Notes: a model not told the origin generated them from the sequence alone. Counted from the stretch's first letter, positions 1 to 7,387 are shown. The stretch is DNA of 17,483 nt from an uncultured Bacillota bacterium (GCA_946629205.1 CAMOXP010000010.1:1-17483); one strand, 5' to 3'. A program made the numbers and translations.

Positions 1-104
1 CGCACAGTTCCTGAAAGTACAAATGGCAGAGCCCGCAGCCCTTGATTCTCCGTTCGCCTTTTGTACTTCGGCTTGGCGAATGCCCGAAAACCCCAAACGC
101 ACGA
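1..104. other. Unassigned left-edge segment
   Basis: This stretch lies beyond the terminator of the amidohydrolase operon and runs off the window. On the minus strand all three frames stay open from about position 104 to the edge, including one from a GTG at 102-100. Three simultaneously open frames over so short a span do not point to a particular protein and fit a repeat or structured RNA better. Its main visible feature is the inverted repeat at 15-68. I do not recognise a gene here. Confidence 0.4.
15..68. repeat. Imperfect inverted repeat / hairpin
   Basis: The arms AAGTACAAATGGC (15-27) and GCCTTTTGTACTT (56-68) are complementary at 12 of 13 positions, with one mismatch at 24/59, around a 28-base loop. 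No T-run follows on either side, so it is not a typical intrinsic terminator. It could be part of a dispersed palindromic element or the leader or 3' end of an RNA outside the window. Confidence 0.65.
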
Positions 105-106
105 AC

Positions 107-144
107 CAAAAGCAAAGCACCACACCTGAACAGGTGCAGTGCTT
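107..144 (-). terminator. Intrinsic terminator of the amidohydrolase operon
   Basis: Read on the minus strand, AAGCAC-TG-CACCTG faces CAGGTG-TG-GTGCTT. The inner TG/TG steps form G-U wobbles in RNA, so the stem is nearly continuous up to a small loop. The U-rich tail TGCTTTTGG follows at 116-107. It lies about 60 bases beyond the amidohydrolase stop codon and is the natural end of the four-gene transcript. Confidence 0.8.
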
Positions 145-186
145 CCTATGCGTTGCTTCCTATACGTTGTGTCTATTGTGTCTAAT
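141..186. repeat. Short tandem direct repeats
   Basis: Two 14-base units that differ at one base, GCTTCCTATGCGTT (141-154) and GCTTCCTATACGTT (155-168), are directly followed by two 9-base units, GTGTCTATT (169-177) and GTGTCTAAT (178-186). They lie in the 3' untranslated stretch between the amidohydrolase stop and its terminator; the first unit includes the outer arm of the terminator stem. They look like slippage duplications. Confidence 0.75.
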
Positions 187-204
187 GTAGTGTTTCCTAA
201 ACCC

Positions 205-1914
205 TTATCCCCGATCCGCCTTCAGGGTGCTGGTGATGTGCCTTTCCTCGCCTTCGAAGTAGGTGCACGCAGGCATGATGGAACCGAAATCCTCCGGTGA
301 ATCCGCTGCGTGTTTGAAGATGTCTTCATCGAATACGATCAGGTTTGCCCGCTTGCCGGCTTCGATGGACCCTAAGATGTCATCGAGGCGCATTCGCTCA
401 GCGTTGACCATGGTATATCCGTGGATCAGCTGCTCGAGAGAGAGCTTCGCTTCTACAGGCGGACGGACACTGCCCGGATACTTCTCCGGATTCAGCGGCA
501 CCCATGGATCCACACGGGTCATTGCGATCTGCATGCCCAGCATCGGATTGGCTCTGGTGGCCTCCGAGTAGCTGAACACGTCGCTGGAAAAGCCGACCTT
601 GCCGCCGTCCTCGATGACTTTGTGGAAGGCATGCATGGTGTTCCAGCGCTCCTGCCCGAGGAACGGGATGGCCCCTTCGCCGAAGTATCCGCCGGCCCAG
701 TGGGCGGAATAGTCGATATAGATGCCAAGCTGCCGTACTCTGTGGATGTCGTCCGGATGGATGATCTCGCAGTGGGCAAGGCAGACCTTGATGCACCAGT
801 CGTCTCCGCAGATCTTCTGCGCTTCCTCAACGGCGTCGCACATCAGGCGGAAAGCGCCGTCGCAGATCGTATGCACATGAAAATCGATCTTCTCCTGGTT
901 CAATCTGACCAGAACATCCCGCATCTCTTCCATCGACGCATAGGCCTCGCCGCAGTTCGTTCCGGTCGGATCATTGTGGAACGGCTCTGTGCTGAGGCAG
1001 TCTCCCATTTCGTTGGTGCCGTCGATAAAGAACTTGATCGTATTGCACCGGATGTGATCCGTAGTGTATTTCTCCTGCCACCGCCGCACTGTGGCAATGG
1101 AATCTTCCAGATCTTTGACCTCCCCCAGGATCGAACTTGCTTCGTAGTACATGCCGAGCTTTCCGGCCTTGTCAAGATCGTAGATGTACTGGAAGTTCTC
1201 ATCTCCTTCCGTGAATCCGTCCATCATACACATGACGCCGTACTGGCGGAAGAAATCAAACAGCGGCTTCGACATCTCGTCGTTCATCACGGATTCCGGT
1301 CTCCAGCCGATCGCATCGAAGATCCCGTTGTCTCCCTCGATGACGCTTTCCAGGCACCAGCCTGTGTAGTCGCCGTTTTCATCCTGCTTGAACTCCGGCT
1401 CTCCGATCGGGCTTTCGCTGTGGGGTTTGCCGTCTTCTCCCTTGAGCATCTCAAGGGCAACAGAGTTGTACCAGCAGGCGTGATCGCCGAAATCCTGGAT
1501 GCGTGCCGGCCTGTCGCTGATGATCTCGTCAAGCAGTTTTTTATTTGGGCCTTCCGATCCGAAGGTCTCTGTGAAATAGCTTTCGTAGTAGAAATACGGT
1601 TTCGCTTCCTTCGGGTACTTCTCAGCGTACTCCCGGATATTCGCCAGCAGCTCCTCCTTATCCAACGTGAGCGGTCCTCTGACGAACCAGTAGGTCTTCG
1701 AAACCGTAGATGGATGGGTGTGTCCGTCCAGGAATCCCGGCAGGAAGAACTTCCCGCTCACGTCCACGACCTCCGCGCCTTCCGGTGCAAAATCCATCGC
1801 GCCTGCGTTATCCCCTACATAGGCGAAATCTCTGCCGTCGATGACGACCGCCTCCGCCCAGGGCATTTCGGGGTTTTCCGTGTAAAAGTGTCCATTGATC
1901 AATACTTTCGACAT
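205..1914 (-). CDS. YtcJ-type metal-dependent amidohydrolase
   Basis: A 569-residue cytoplasmic enzyme of the amidohydrolase_3 (YtcJ-like) family, which hydrolyses C-N bonds in amide or cyclic substrates with one or two metal ions. The order of motifs is complete: the metal-binding PGFLDGHTHP with H65 and H67, the family IKFFIDGT at 293-300, FHVHTICDGA with H346 and H348, AHCEII with H381, and GFSSD with D445. The beta-sandwich strands at both ends are present (residues 1-60; the C-terminal GSIEAGKRANLIVFD at about 516-530). Length is normal for the family. AAAGGAG lies six bases before the ATG. It is last in an operon 12 bases after the GyrI-like gene. No signal peptide is visible. The substrate is not predictable from sequence; the family annotation is firm. 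Confidence 0.93.
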   Translation of the reverse strand: MSKVLINGHFYTENPEMPWAEAVVIDGRDFAYVGDNAGAMDFAPEGAEVVDVSGKFFLPGFLDGHTHPSTVSKTYWFVRGPLTLDKEELLANIREYAEKYPKEAKPYFYYESYFTETFGSEGPNKKLLDEIISDRPARIQDFGDHACWYNSVALEMLKGEDGKPHSESPIGEPEFKQDENGDYTGWCLESVIEGDNGIFDAIGWRPESVMNDEMSKPLFDFFRQYGVMCMMDGFTEGDENFQYIYDLDKAGKLGMYYEASSILGEVKDLEDSIATVRRWQEKYTTDHIRCNTIKFFIDGTNEMGDCLSTEPFHNDPTGTNCGEAYASMEEMRDVLVRLNQEKIDFHVHTICDGAFRLMCDAVEEAQKICGDDWCIKVCLAHCEIIHPDDIHRVRQLGIYIDYSAHWAGGYFGEGAIPFLGQERWNTMHAFHKVIEDGGKVGFSSDVFSYSEATRANPMLGMQIAMTRVDPWVPLNPEKYPGSVRPPVEAKLSLEQLIHGYTMVNAERMRLDDILGSIEAGKRANLIVFDEDIFKHAADSPEDFGSIMPACTYFEGEERHITSTLKADRG

Positions 1915-1926
1915 AAGAACTCTCCT

Positions 1927-2421
1927 TTACTTAACCGGTATCTGGATCTCCACCAGATACCCTTTTTCATCTTCTCTGTCCCATGGACCATGGATCGCGC
2001 TGACTCTCGTATCTCCCGCGGGCTGCATCCCTGCTTCTTTCACTAACGCAAAAGCATGAGCAATGCCTTCCGGTACAGTCGGGTTGGGACCCTCCCATGG
2101 GATCACTGCCGCGCGGACTGCGGGAACCGCTACAAAACGGTAGCTGCCCTCCGGGTCGTCCTTTCCGAACCGGTCCACCATATCGAAATAGCGCACGTGC
2201 ATCCTGCCGGAAGGAACGACTCCCGCCGGATGGGTAAAGTAATTGTAATCATGGGGAATCTCCGGAACGATCACATCGGGATTATTCTCATGCATGAAAT
2301 CTTCCAGATCCTGCAATCTGTTTTCGCCGGTCGCCGGATCGAAGAAATCATCATAGCTGTCCACATCGTATTCAGCCGTGTACGCAATATGTTCCGGAAT
2401 GTCTCTGATTTCTAATTCCAT
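1927..2421 (-). CDS. Stand-alone GyrI-like small-molecule-binding protein
   Basis: 164 residues with the layout of the GyrI-like / effector-binding fold. It has an N-terminal half starting with a strand typical of such domains (MELEIRDIPEHIAY) and a second half from about residue 93 (YRFVAVPAVRAAVIPWEGP) running to the characteristic closing strand EIQIPVK. In the family this pseudo-symmetric fold binds hydrophobic or cationic ligands; it is often fused to AraC or MerR DNA-binding domains, and some stand-alone members hydrolyse or sequester small molecules. No DNA-binding part is present here. AAGGAG lies eight bases before the ATG. The start overlaps the end of the AraC gene by 10 bases, implying coupled translation and a shared task, perhaps as ligand sensor or carrier. 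The fold assignment rests on pattern recognition only. Confidence 0.72.
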   Translation of the reverse strand: MELEIRDIPEHIAYTAEYDVDSYDDFFDPATGENRLQDLEDFMHENNPDVIVPEIPHDYNYFTHPAGVVPSGRMHVRYFDMVDRFGKDDPEGSYRFVAVPAVRAAVIPWEGPNPTVPEGIAHAFALVKEAGMQPAGDTRVSAIHGPWDREDEKGYLVEIQIPVK

Positions 2422-3374
2422 ACGTCATCTCCTTTTATGTACATCAGAATAAGCTGCTCATTGGTCAGCCGGATGATCTGCTCCCTTGCGTCCTCGATGG
2501 GAACAACGGTCAGGTCATCTTCTTTTCTCATCTCCTGCAGATACCGGTTCCGGTATTCTCCCGGGGTGCAGTGATACCAGTAGCTGAACGCGCTGTACAT
2601 GTATTTCGTCGCGGAGAACCCGCTCTCTTCTGAAATATCCGCGATGCTCATGTCGGTGGTCAGCAGCAACCGCTCCGCGTGCCAGGAGCGGATGTATCCC
2701 AGGCACTGTTCGAATCCGATCGCGTTCTTCGACATCAGAACGCTGATGTATCCGTTCGAAACATTGATATGCCGTGCCAGATCCTTTAATGTGATGCGTT
2801 CTGTGTGATGCTGAAAAAGATAGGATACGAGTTCCTTCATCATTGCCAGTGTTTTATCGTTGATCTCCTGATCGGGCTGTTTCCAGAAAACATAGTCGAA
2901 TCTGCGGTAGATGAGATCCATGATCCCCTCTGTCACATGGGAAATATCATCTGTGAAGTGCTCCCCGCGATCTTCATTTCGGAGCAGATAATCCAGCACC
3001 GCGATCAGCATCCCGCGAAGCTGTTTATGCTCCGGGGTATTGTATGGAACCTCGCTTTCGGACGTTCCTTCGCACACAAACATCTGGTCGCAGGCGTTTC
3101 TGTATCTGTCTGTCATCTTCGACAGATCGATATAAAAGGACGCGCACAGAGCATTGTCACCACTGTGCATGTAATGCGTGTCCCGGTCCACAAGGATGAA
3201 CTCCCCTTTTGTCAGGCGAAATTCCTCGAAGCAGTAATCAAAAGTAATGCTGCCGTCCAGACACAGGGTGATCTCGACCATATTTTCATGGGCGTGAGGC
3301 GCGACGAAAGAGATGCGCCGCACCGTCACGCCCAGAGGTGTATTCTCGATCCATTGGATAGTCTCAGCTGCCAT
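2412..3374 (-). CDS. AraC-family transcriptional regulator
   Basis: 320 residues. The N-terminal part (about 20-85) has a cupin-like sensor pattern (APHAHENMVEITLCLDG, then a GEFILVDRDTHYMHSG segment). A helical linker follows at about 115-170. The tandem helix-turn-helix pair lies at about 178-281, with ITLKDLARHINVSNGYISVLM as the first HTH and MSIADISEESGFSATKYMYSAF, then the family-typical TPGEYR, as the second. About 38 residues follow the HTH, longer than usual. It probably controls its own operon (permease, GyrI-like, amidohydrolase) in response to the imported compound. It starts 12 bases after the permease stop. The ribosome binding site is weak (GAAGAATAAG overlapping the permease end), suggesting translation by reinitiation and low expression. 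Confidence 0.92.
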   Translation of the reverse strand: MAAETIQWIENTPLGVTVRRISFVAPHAHENMVEITLCLDGSITFDYCFEEFRLTKGEFILVDRDTHYMHSGDNALCASFYIDLSKMTDRYRNACDQMFVCEGTSESEVPYNTPEHKQLRGMLIAVLDYLLRNEDRGEHFTDDISHVTEGIMDLIYRRFDYVFWKQPDQEINDKTLAMMKELVSYLFQHHTERITLKDLARHINVSNGYISVLMSKNAIGFEQCLGYIRSWHAERLLLTTDMSIADISEESGFSATKYMYSAFSYWYHCTPGEYRNRYLQEMRKEDDLTVVPIEDAREQIIRLTNEQLILMYIKGDDVWN

Positions 3375-3386
3375 GCTTTTGCATTC

Positions 3387-4748
3387 TTATTCTTCGAATG
3401 TCATTTCAGGCGGCAGTTCCTTGAATCCTTTGGTCTTGATCGCAAGGTACGCCAGACCGATCGCCAGCCAGATGCAGCCCAGGATCTTGGCGCCTTTGCC
3501 GACAAAGATAAAGGCGATGATCAGCACCGCCGCGCCGATTCCCGGGGCGATCAGATACATGATCTTGTTCTTTGCTCCCGCCCGCAGGCCTTTGTGTTTG
3601 TAGAAGTGCAGGATAACGGAGATGTTTACCATGATGAATCCGAGGATACATCCGAAGGATACCAGCTCCGCCGCGCCAATCAGATTATCCGCATAGAAGA
3701 TACCGCTGCATCCGATGACGGATACGAGGAGGATATTCTTGACCGGCGTGTTCCATTTCTTCGATACGGATCCAAAGAACTTCTTCGGCAGGATGTTGTC
3801 ACGTCCCATGCCGAGGAGGATTCTGGATACCGCGCCCATACCGGCCATCGCGCAGACGAAGGACGCGAACTCGTCTACAACGAAGAAGACATCCGCTGCC
3901 CAACCGTATCCGATCGCAGGATACAGTTCGTAAATACCTGTGTCAGGATCTGTGATCTGGGCGTGCGCCTCAGGCCATGCGATATTCAGCGCGTAAGCGG
4001 TAATGAAGAACATGATTCCCGCGCCGATACAGACGCCCATAATGGCTGGCGTCATGGCCTTCTGCGGATCTTTGGTCTCTTCCGCCATGGTTGTGACCGC
4101 GTCGAATCCTACGAAGGAAACGCACAGGATCGCCGCCGCGTTCAGTACCGTCGACATATCGAATGTTTCCGGATTGACGATGGCCCGCGCGCTGAACACG
4201 GACAGAGCATCCGTTCCGCAAACATACATCACGCAGAGAATGATCGTCACGAGGGTGAAGATCAGCTGTGCCGCGATGATAATCGAATCGACGATGGATG
4301 CCGTCTTGACGCCGATAATGTTGAAAATCGCGCCGAGAGCCGCGCAGCCTACTACGATGACCCATACCGGAAGCACCGGGAAGTATTCATTGACATAAAT
4401 ACCGATCAGCAGATAACAGACCATCGGCAGAAGAAGATAGTCGAGAAGCATGACCCATCCGGTCAGGAACCCGATATGCGGCTGTACGGACTTGTTGACG
4501 TATACGTATGCCGAGCCGGCTGTCGGATATTCTTTGACCATCCTGGTATAACTGTACGCTGTGAATGTCATCAGAACTGTGGTGATGAGCAGCGCTAACG
4601 GATAATGTCCGCCGGTTCCCGAGTCCGCCGTCCAGATTCCGTAGTAGTTGAACACTACCGTCGGAGCCAGGTACGCCAGACCGAAACCAATCAGCAGAGG
4701 CAGACTCAGCGTCCGTTTCAGTTCGCCCTGATTCTGTAGTTCGTTCAT
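3387..4748 (-). CDS. APC-superfamily amino acid/polyamine permease (PuuP-like)
   Basis: A 453-residue integral membrane transporter with about twelve hydrophobic segments. The N-terminal pattern LSLPLLIGFGLAYLAPTVVF, EYPTAGSAYVYV (about 74-84) and HIGFLTGWVMLLDYLLLPM (91-109) resembles the putrescine importer group of the APC superfamily, so the cargo is probably an amine, amino acid or related compound. The start is set at the ATG at 4748: GGGAGG lies seven bases upstream, whereas the in-frame ATG at 4763 lies upstream of this ribosome binding site. It is first gene of an operon with an AraC regulator and an amidohydrolase. That makes import of the amidohydrolase substrate the natural role, which is inference. 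Confidence 0.9.
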   Translation of the reverse strand: MNELQNQGELKRTLSLPLLIGFGLAYLAPTVVFNYYGIWTADSGTGGHYPLALLITTVLMTFTAYSYTRMVKEYPTAGSAYVYVNKSVQPHIGFLTGWVMLLDYLLLPMVCYLLIGIYVNEYFPVLPVWVIVVGCAALGAIFNIIGVKTASIVDSIIIAAQLIFTLVTIILCVMYVCGTDALSVFSARAIVNPETFDMSTVLNAAAILCVSFVGFDAVTTMAEETKDPQKAMTPAIMGVCIGAGIMFFITAYALNIAWPEAHAQITDPDTGIYELYPAIGYGWAADVFFVVDEFASFVCAMAGMGAVSRILLGMGRDNILPKKFFGSVSKKWNTPVKNILLVSVIGCSGIFYADNLIGAAELVSFGCILGFIMVNISVILHFYKHKGLRAGAKNKIMYLIAPGIGAAVLIIAFIFVGKGAKILGCIWLAIGLAYLAIKTKGFKELPPEMTFEE

Positions 4749-4771
4749 TTTACTCCCTCCCATCTAACGTA

Positions 4772-4801
4772 ATGAAAGATAAATAAATATAGTCCTGTCA
4801 A
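4772..4801 (-). promoter_or_regulatory. Candidate proximal promoter of the permease operon
   Basis: A perfect -35 TTGACA (minus strand of 4796-4801), an 18-base spacer and a weaker -10 TTTCAT (4772-4777). Transcription would begin near 4765, giving a leader of under 20 bases before the permease start. The -10 is poor, so an activator such as the operon's AraC protein could be needed; that is inference. Confidence 0.4.
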
Positions 4802-4805
4802 GAAA

Positions 4806-4834
4806 ATGGTATCATCGCTTTTGTGCTTTATCAA
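4806..4834 (-). promoter_or_regulatory. Candidate distal promoter of the permease operon
   Basis: On the minus strand TTGATA (4829-4834) lies 17 bases from TACCAT (4806-4811), and the -10 carries the extended TGn motif (TGATACCAT). Spacing is ideal for the housekeeping sigma factor. It would start transcription about 35 bases upstream of the proximal candidate, whose -35 lies in its initial transcribed region. Confidence 0.45.
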
Positions 4835-4916
4835 TACATAATCTTCCTGTTTATTATGAAAAAAATATATAAATCGACAACGCCACGAATGATTCACTAT
4901 GATTTACTTTCCGGTC

Positions 4917-4945
4917 TTCAATTGAACCGCAACTTGTGATACACT
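4917..4945 (+). promoter_or_regulatory. Candidate promoter of the small membrane-protein gene
   Basis: TTCAAT (4917-4922), a 17-base spacer and an extended -10 TGATACACT with TACACT at 4940-4945. The -35 is weak; support comes mainly from the extended -10 and the position just upstream of a gene with a ribosome binding site at 4953-4958. Confidence 0.35.
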
Positions 4946-4967
4946 GCATTTAGTGAGGTTAGAAATT

Positions 4968-5156
4968 ATGAACGTACATACCATCGTAAACATCATCTGC
5001 GGCATCGTCGGCGTCTGTGTGCTGATCTTCGGCGCCCTCGTAGGACTGGGCATGATCGGGCGCGTCCCGCCGAACAAGGCCGTGGTTCTGTTTTTTCTCG
5101 GCGGCATCATCGTCGTCTGGGCGCTGCTCTCCCAGCGGCGGCATGGCGGAAGGTAG
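4968..5156 (+). CDS. Small two-helix membrane protein of unknown function
   Basis: 62 residues with two hydrophobic segments (about 5-28 and 39-57), separated by a short loop, MIGRVPPNKA, and a basic C-terminal tail SQRRHGGR. By the positive-inside rule the tail should be cytoplasmic. The ATG at 4968 is preferred: GAGG at 4955-4958 lies nine bases before it, while the in-frame GTG at 4953 overlaps that same site. It is the only convincing plus-strand gene in the window, with its own candidate promoter and a strong hairpin terminator about 50 bases downstream. I recognise no family. Small proteins like this can be subunits or stabilisers of larger membrane proteins, but nothing here shows a partner. 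Confidence 0.7.
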   Translation: MNVHTIVNIICGIVGVCVLIFGALVGLGMIGRVPPNKAVVLFFLGGIIVVWALLSQRRHGGR

Positions 5157-5207
5157 TTCTGTCGCCATCATTCGCTCGGATGCCCGCATATTTCACGCAA
5201 AACAAAA

Positions 5208-5246
5208 GCGCGGACCGATCATTTGACGATCGATCCGCACTTTTTA
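5208..5246. terminator. Bidirectional intrinsic terminator
   Basis: GCGGACCGATC (5210-5220) and GATCGATCCGC (5228-5238) form an 11-base stem with one wobble-type mismatch around a seven-base loop. ACTTTTTATT follows on the plus strand. On the minus strand the other side gives CGCTTTTGTTTT. It can stop both the small plus-strand gene and the convergent peptidase lipoprotein gene, whose stop is at 5262. Confidence 0.85.
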
Positions 5247-5261
5247 TTGTCTTGTATCTTT

Positions 5262-7358
5262 TTACTCTTCGATTCCCAGCGCTTTGACCACGTCTTCGTG
5301 CCCTTTTTTCGGGAAAGCCGCGATGAAGTCATTATGCTTGAACTTTGGTTCGAAGCTGGAATAGAATCCATAAACCAGCCGCTCAAATCCTTCGATGACA
5401 TAACCGTCCTGGTTGTGGTCTGTGGTGTCGTAGGGGTCCGCCAGGATGAGAACGTCGTCTTCGGTCTTTTCCTTGGTGCCCATATCATCGTATCCGATGA
5501 TGACCTGCCAGTGGCCGCCCCACTCGTCCCAGCCGACCATGACCGGGATATCGTGGTCAAGGAGATACGGGATCAGACCGGGCCAGTCTTCCAGGGTTCC
5601 TGCCTGCAGGCAGTAGTCGCCGATATAGGATTCCTCGCCTTCCGCCTCCGGCTCACCGTCCGCGTTTTTCAGATCGTCGGTATCCACCCATACCCAGTCC
5701 TGATCATAGGTGTCGTTCATGTACCGGAAGATCTGTTTCATGCCCTTCAGGTAGGTTGCTTCAAGCTTTCCGTCCTGTCTGGCGTGCATCAGGGACATGT
5801 CGGTCTCGCCTTCGTTCTTGCCGAACCAATTGGTGACCATGGCTGCTGACGCTGCGCCGCAGCTGAATTCGGACGCCTGCTGCAAAGTCTGGAAATTCTC
5901 GAGCACATGCAGTGTATCGGTGTCTTTCAGGTTGTAGCAGTCGATGAACTTATAATACGGCGAGTAATTGTGGTCTCCGGACCGCTCGTAGCCTTCTTCT
6001 GCTGCTCCGCCGAGTCCGTTGTTGCCGAGGCTTTCGATCGTCCCGTCATCGATGGCGTCGGAATAGTATTTCTTGATGTCCTCGGCTGTCTTGCCGTAGG
6101 ACATTTTGTTGTCATCTGTGAAGTTCGCCTTGTTGGACTTGTCAGCAGTGATGCCTTCGCCCTTTTCCATGGTATACTCCCACTCATCCGGGATCGCAAC
6201 CAGGAACTGCGGCGGTGTCACGGTACCCACTTCCTTGAAGCCCTTCTTATCATCATAGAACGAAGTGCAGACTCCGTAGATCATTCTCTCATAAGACTCA
6301 ACGTAGTATCCGTTATTGTCCTGGTCCGTGGTGTCATAGGAGTCCATCATGATGCAAACGTCATCGAGTGTGTCTTCTGTTCCCATGTTGTCATAGCCGA
6401 TGATCGTCTGCCAGTGCCATCCGTACGGATTCCATTCGACCATGATCGGATGTCCCTGTTTCAGCTGCTTCTGGACCCATTTCGGATCGGACAGCTTATC
6501 CGGATCACTATCGGAGGAGATGAACGTCCATCCGCCGGTGATGCCCAGTTTTGCCAGATTCTCAAAAGCATTCTGCAGATACTTGGCGTCAGTTCCGACT
6601 TCCAGCTGGCATGTCTCTCTGAGCATACCCAGATCCACATCGTTCAGGCCATTCCGCATTCCGTACCATTCAAGGGCGCAGATTCCGGAGCAGCATCCGC
6701 AGGACCAGCCGTTCGGCTGCAGGTAGGTTCCGTAATGCGGCAGGATCGTCAATGTATCTGAAGAGACCGTATTGTAGTAATCATTATTCGTCCAGTATGT
6801 GATTGGCTCATCGTTCTCAAAGTCATCAGCGCCGCTGTAGTCGCCGATTCCGAATCCCGCCAGCAGACGTTCGCCGTACGGGATGGTAGACTCATCGCCG
6901 TAAACCTCGATGCCGGTATCATCGTCAACAGACGGCTCTGTCTCCGTTCCGGAGCCTTCCGCCCACGCCATGGACGAATCCCAGTATCCTTCCGCGTCTG
7001 CAAAATCCACAACCTGGACTTTGTCTGCCTTCTTGTTGCCGTCCTCGTCGATCATTCTGACGAAGTTGCCTTTGACGGTCTTATTGTTCAGCTTCGCTTC
7101 GCCGAACTCCTTGCTTTCGGCGTTCCACTTTTCGCAGGTGGCGGAATCATCCATCTCTGTGTAGTTCATCACGCCGTCTTCGATGCCCAGCGTCAGGGCG
7201 AACGGCATGATCGTTCCTTCCGGATCCGCCTCGACCTTTCCCAGCTGCGGACCTTCCGGTTCTGTTGTATCTTCAGTATTGCCGCTTCCGCCGCAGCCTG
7301 TTATGGAGAACAGACAGATCGTCATCAGCGCAAGCATTATCGCAATTGTTTTCTTCAT
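5262..7358 (-). CDS. Lipoprotein with two tandem C39-like cysteine peptidase domains
   Basis: 698 residues. A signal peptide (MKKTIAIMLALMTICLF) ends in the lipobox SITGC, so C22 should be lipidated and the protein anchored outside the membrane. Two homologous C39-like modules follow. Module 1 has Q214...C220 (WSCGCC), H315 (GWHWQTIIGYD) and D339 (MMDSYD). Module 2 has Q494...C500 (FSCGAA), H616 (GGHWQVIIGYD) and D641 (LADPYD). Both triads and the upstream Gln are intact. After each Asp comes an acidic loop (TTDQDNNGYYV, TTDHNQDGYVI) that resembles a calcium-binding DxDxNG loop, and another possible one is at DEDGNKKADK (104-113). Residues 40-200 match nothing I know. It is likely an extracellular thiol peptidase; substrate unknown. 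It lies 29 bases after the phosphatase gene. An ATG at 7391 overlaps the phosphatase stop (TGATG), but the signal peptide and GAGGAAGGGAG support 7358. Confidence 0.88.
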   Translation of the reverse strand: MKKTIAIMLALMTICLFSITGCGGSGNTEDTTEPEGPQLGKVEADPEGTIMPFALTLGIEDGVMNYTEMDDSATCEKWNAESKEFGEAKLNNKTVKGNFVRMIDEDGNKKADKVQVVDFADAEGYWDSSMAWAEGSGTETEPSVDDDTGIEVYGDESTIPYGERLLAGFGIGDYSGADDFENDEPITYWTNNDYYNTVSSDTLTILPHYGTYLQPNGWSCGCCSGICALEWYGMRNGLNDVDLGMLRETCQLEVGTDAKYLQNAFENLAKLGITGGWTFISSDSDPDKLSDPKWVQKQLKQGHPIMVEWNPYGWHWQTIIGYDNMGTEDTLDDVCIMMDSYDTTDQDNNGYYVESYERMIYGVCTSFYDDKKGFKEVGTVTPPQFLVAIPDEWEYTMEKGEGITADKSNKANFTDDNKMSYGKTAEDIKKYYSDAIDDGTIESLGNNGLGGAAEEGYERSGDHNYSPYYKFIDCYNLKDTDTLHVLENFQTLQQASEFSCGAASAAMVTNWFGKNEGETDMSLMHARQDGKLEATYLKGMKQIFRYMNDTYDQDWVWVDTDDLKNADGEPEAEGEESYIGDYCLQAGTLEDWPGLIPYLLDHDIPVMVGWDEWGGHWQVIIGYDDMGTKEKTEDDVLILADPYDTTDHNQDGYVIEGFERLVYGFYSSFEPKFKHNDFIAAFPKKGHEDVVKALGIEE

Positions 7359-7365
7359 TCTCAGT

Positions 7366-7376
7366 CTCCCTTCCTC
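7366..7376 (-). promoter_or_regulatory. Ribosome binding site fixing the lipoprotein start
   Basis: GAGGAAGGGAG on the minus strand, with the AGGGAG core seven bases before the ATG at 7358. The alternative ATG at 7391 lies upstream of this site and would put eleven polar residues before the signal peptide. Confidence 0.8.
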
Positions 7377-7387
7377 AATTTGATGCA

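Noticed and set aside
421..2046. Long plus-strand open frame of 541 codons
   Set aside because: It lies antisense to the amidohydrolase, which has complete family motifs. The translation shows no domain pattern and has no promoter or ribosome binding site.
2805..4598. Long plus-strand open frame of 597 codons
   Set aside because: It is antisense to the AraC and permease genes. Its sequence is rich in Asp, Arg and His as expected from a shadow frame of hydrophobic membrane codons.
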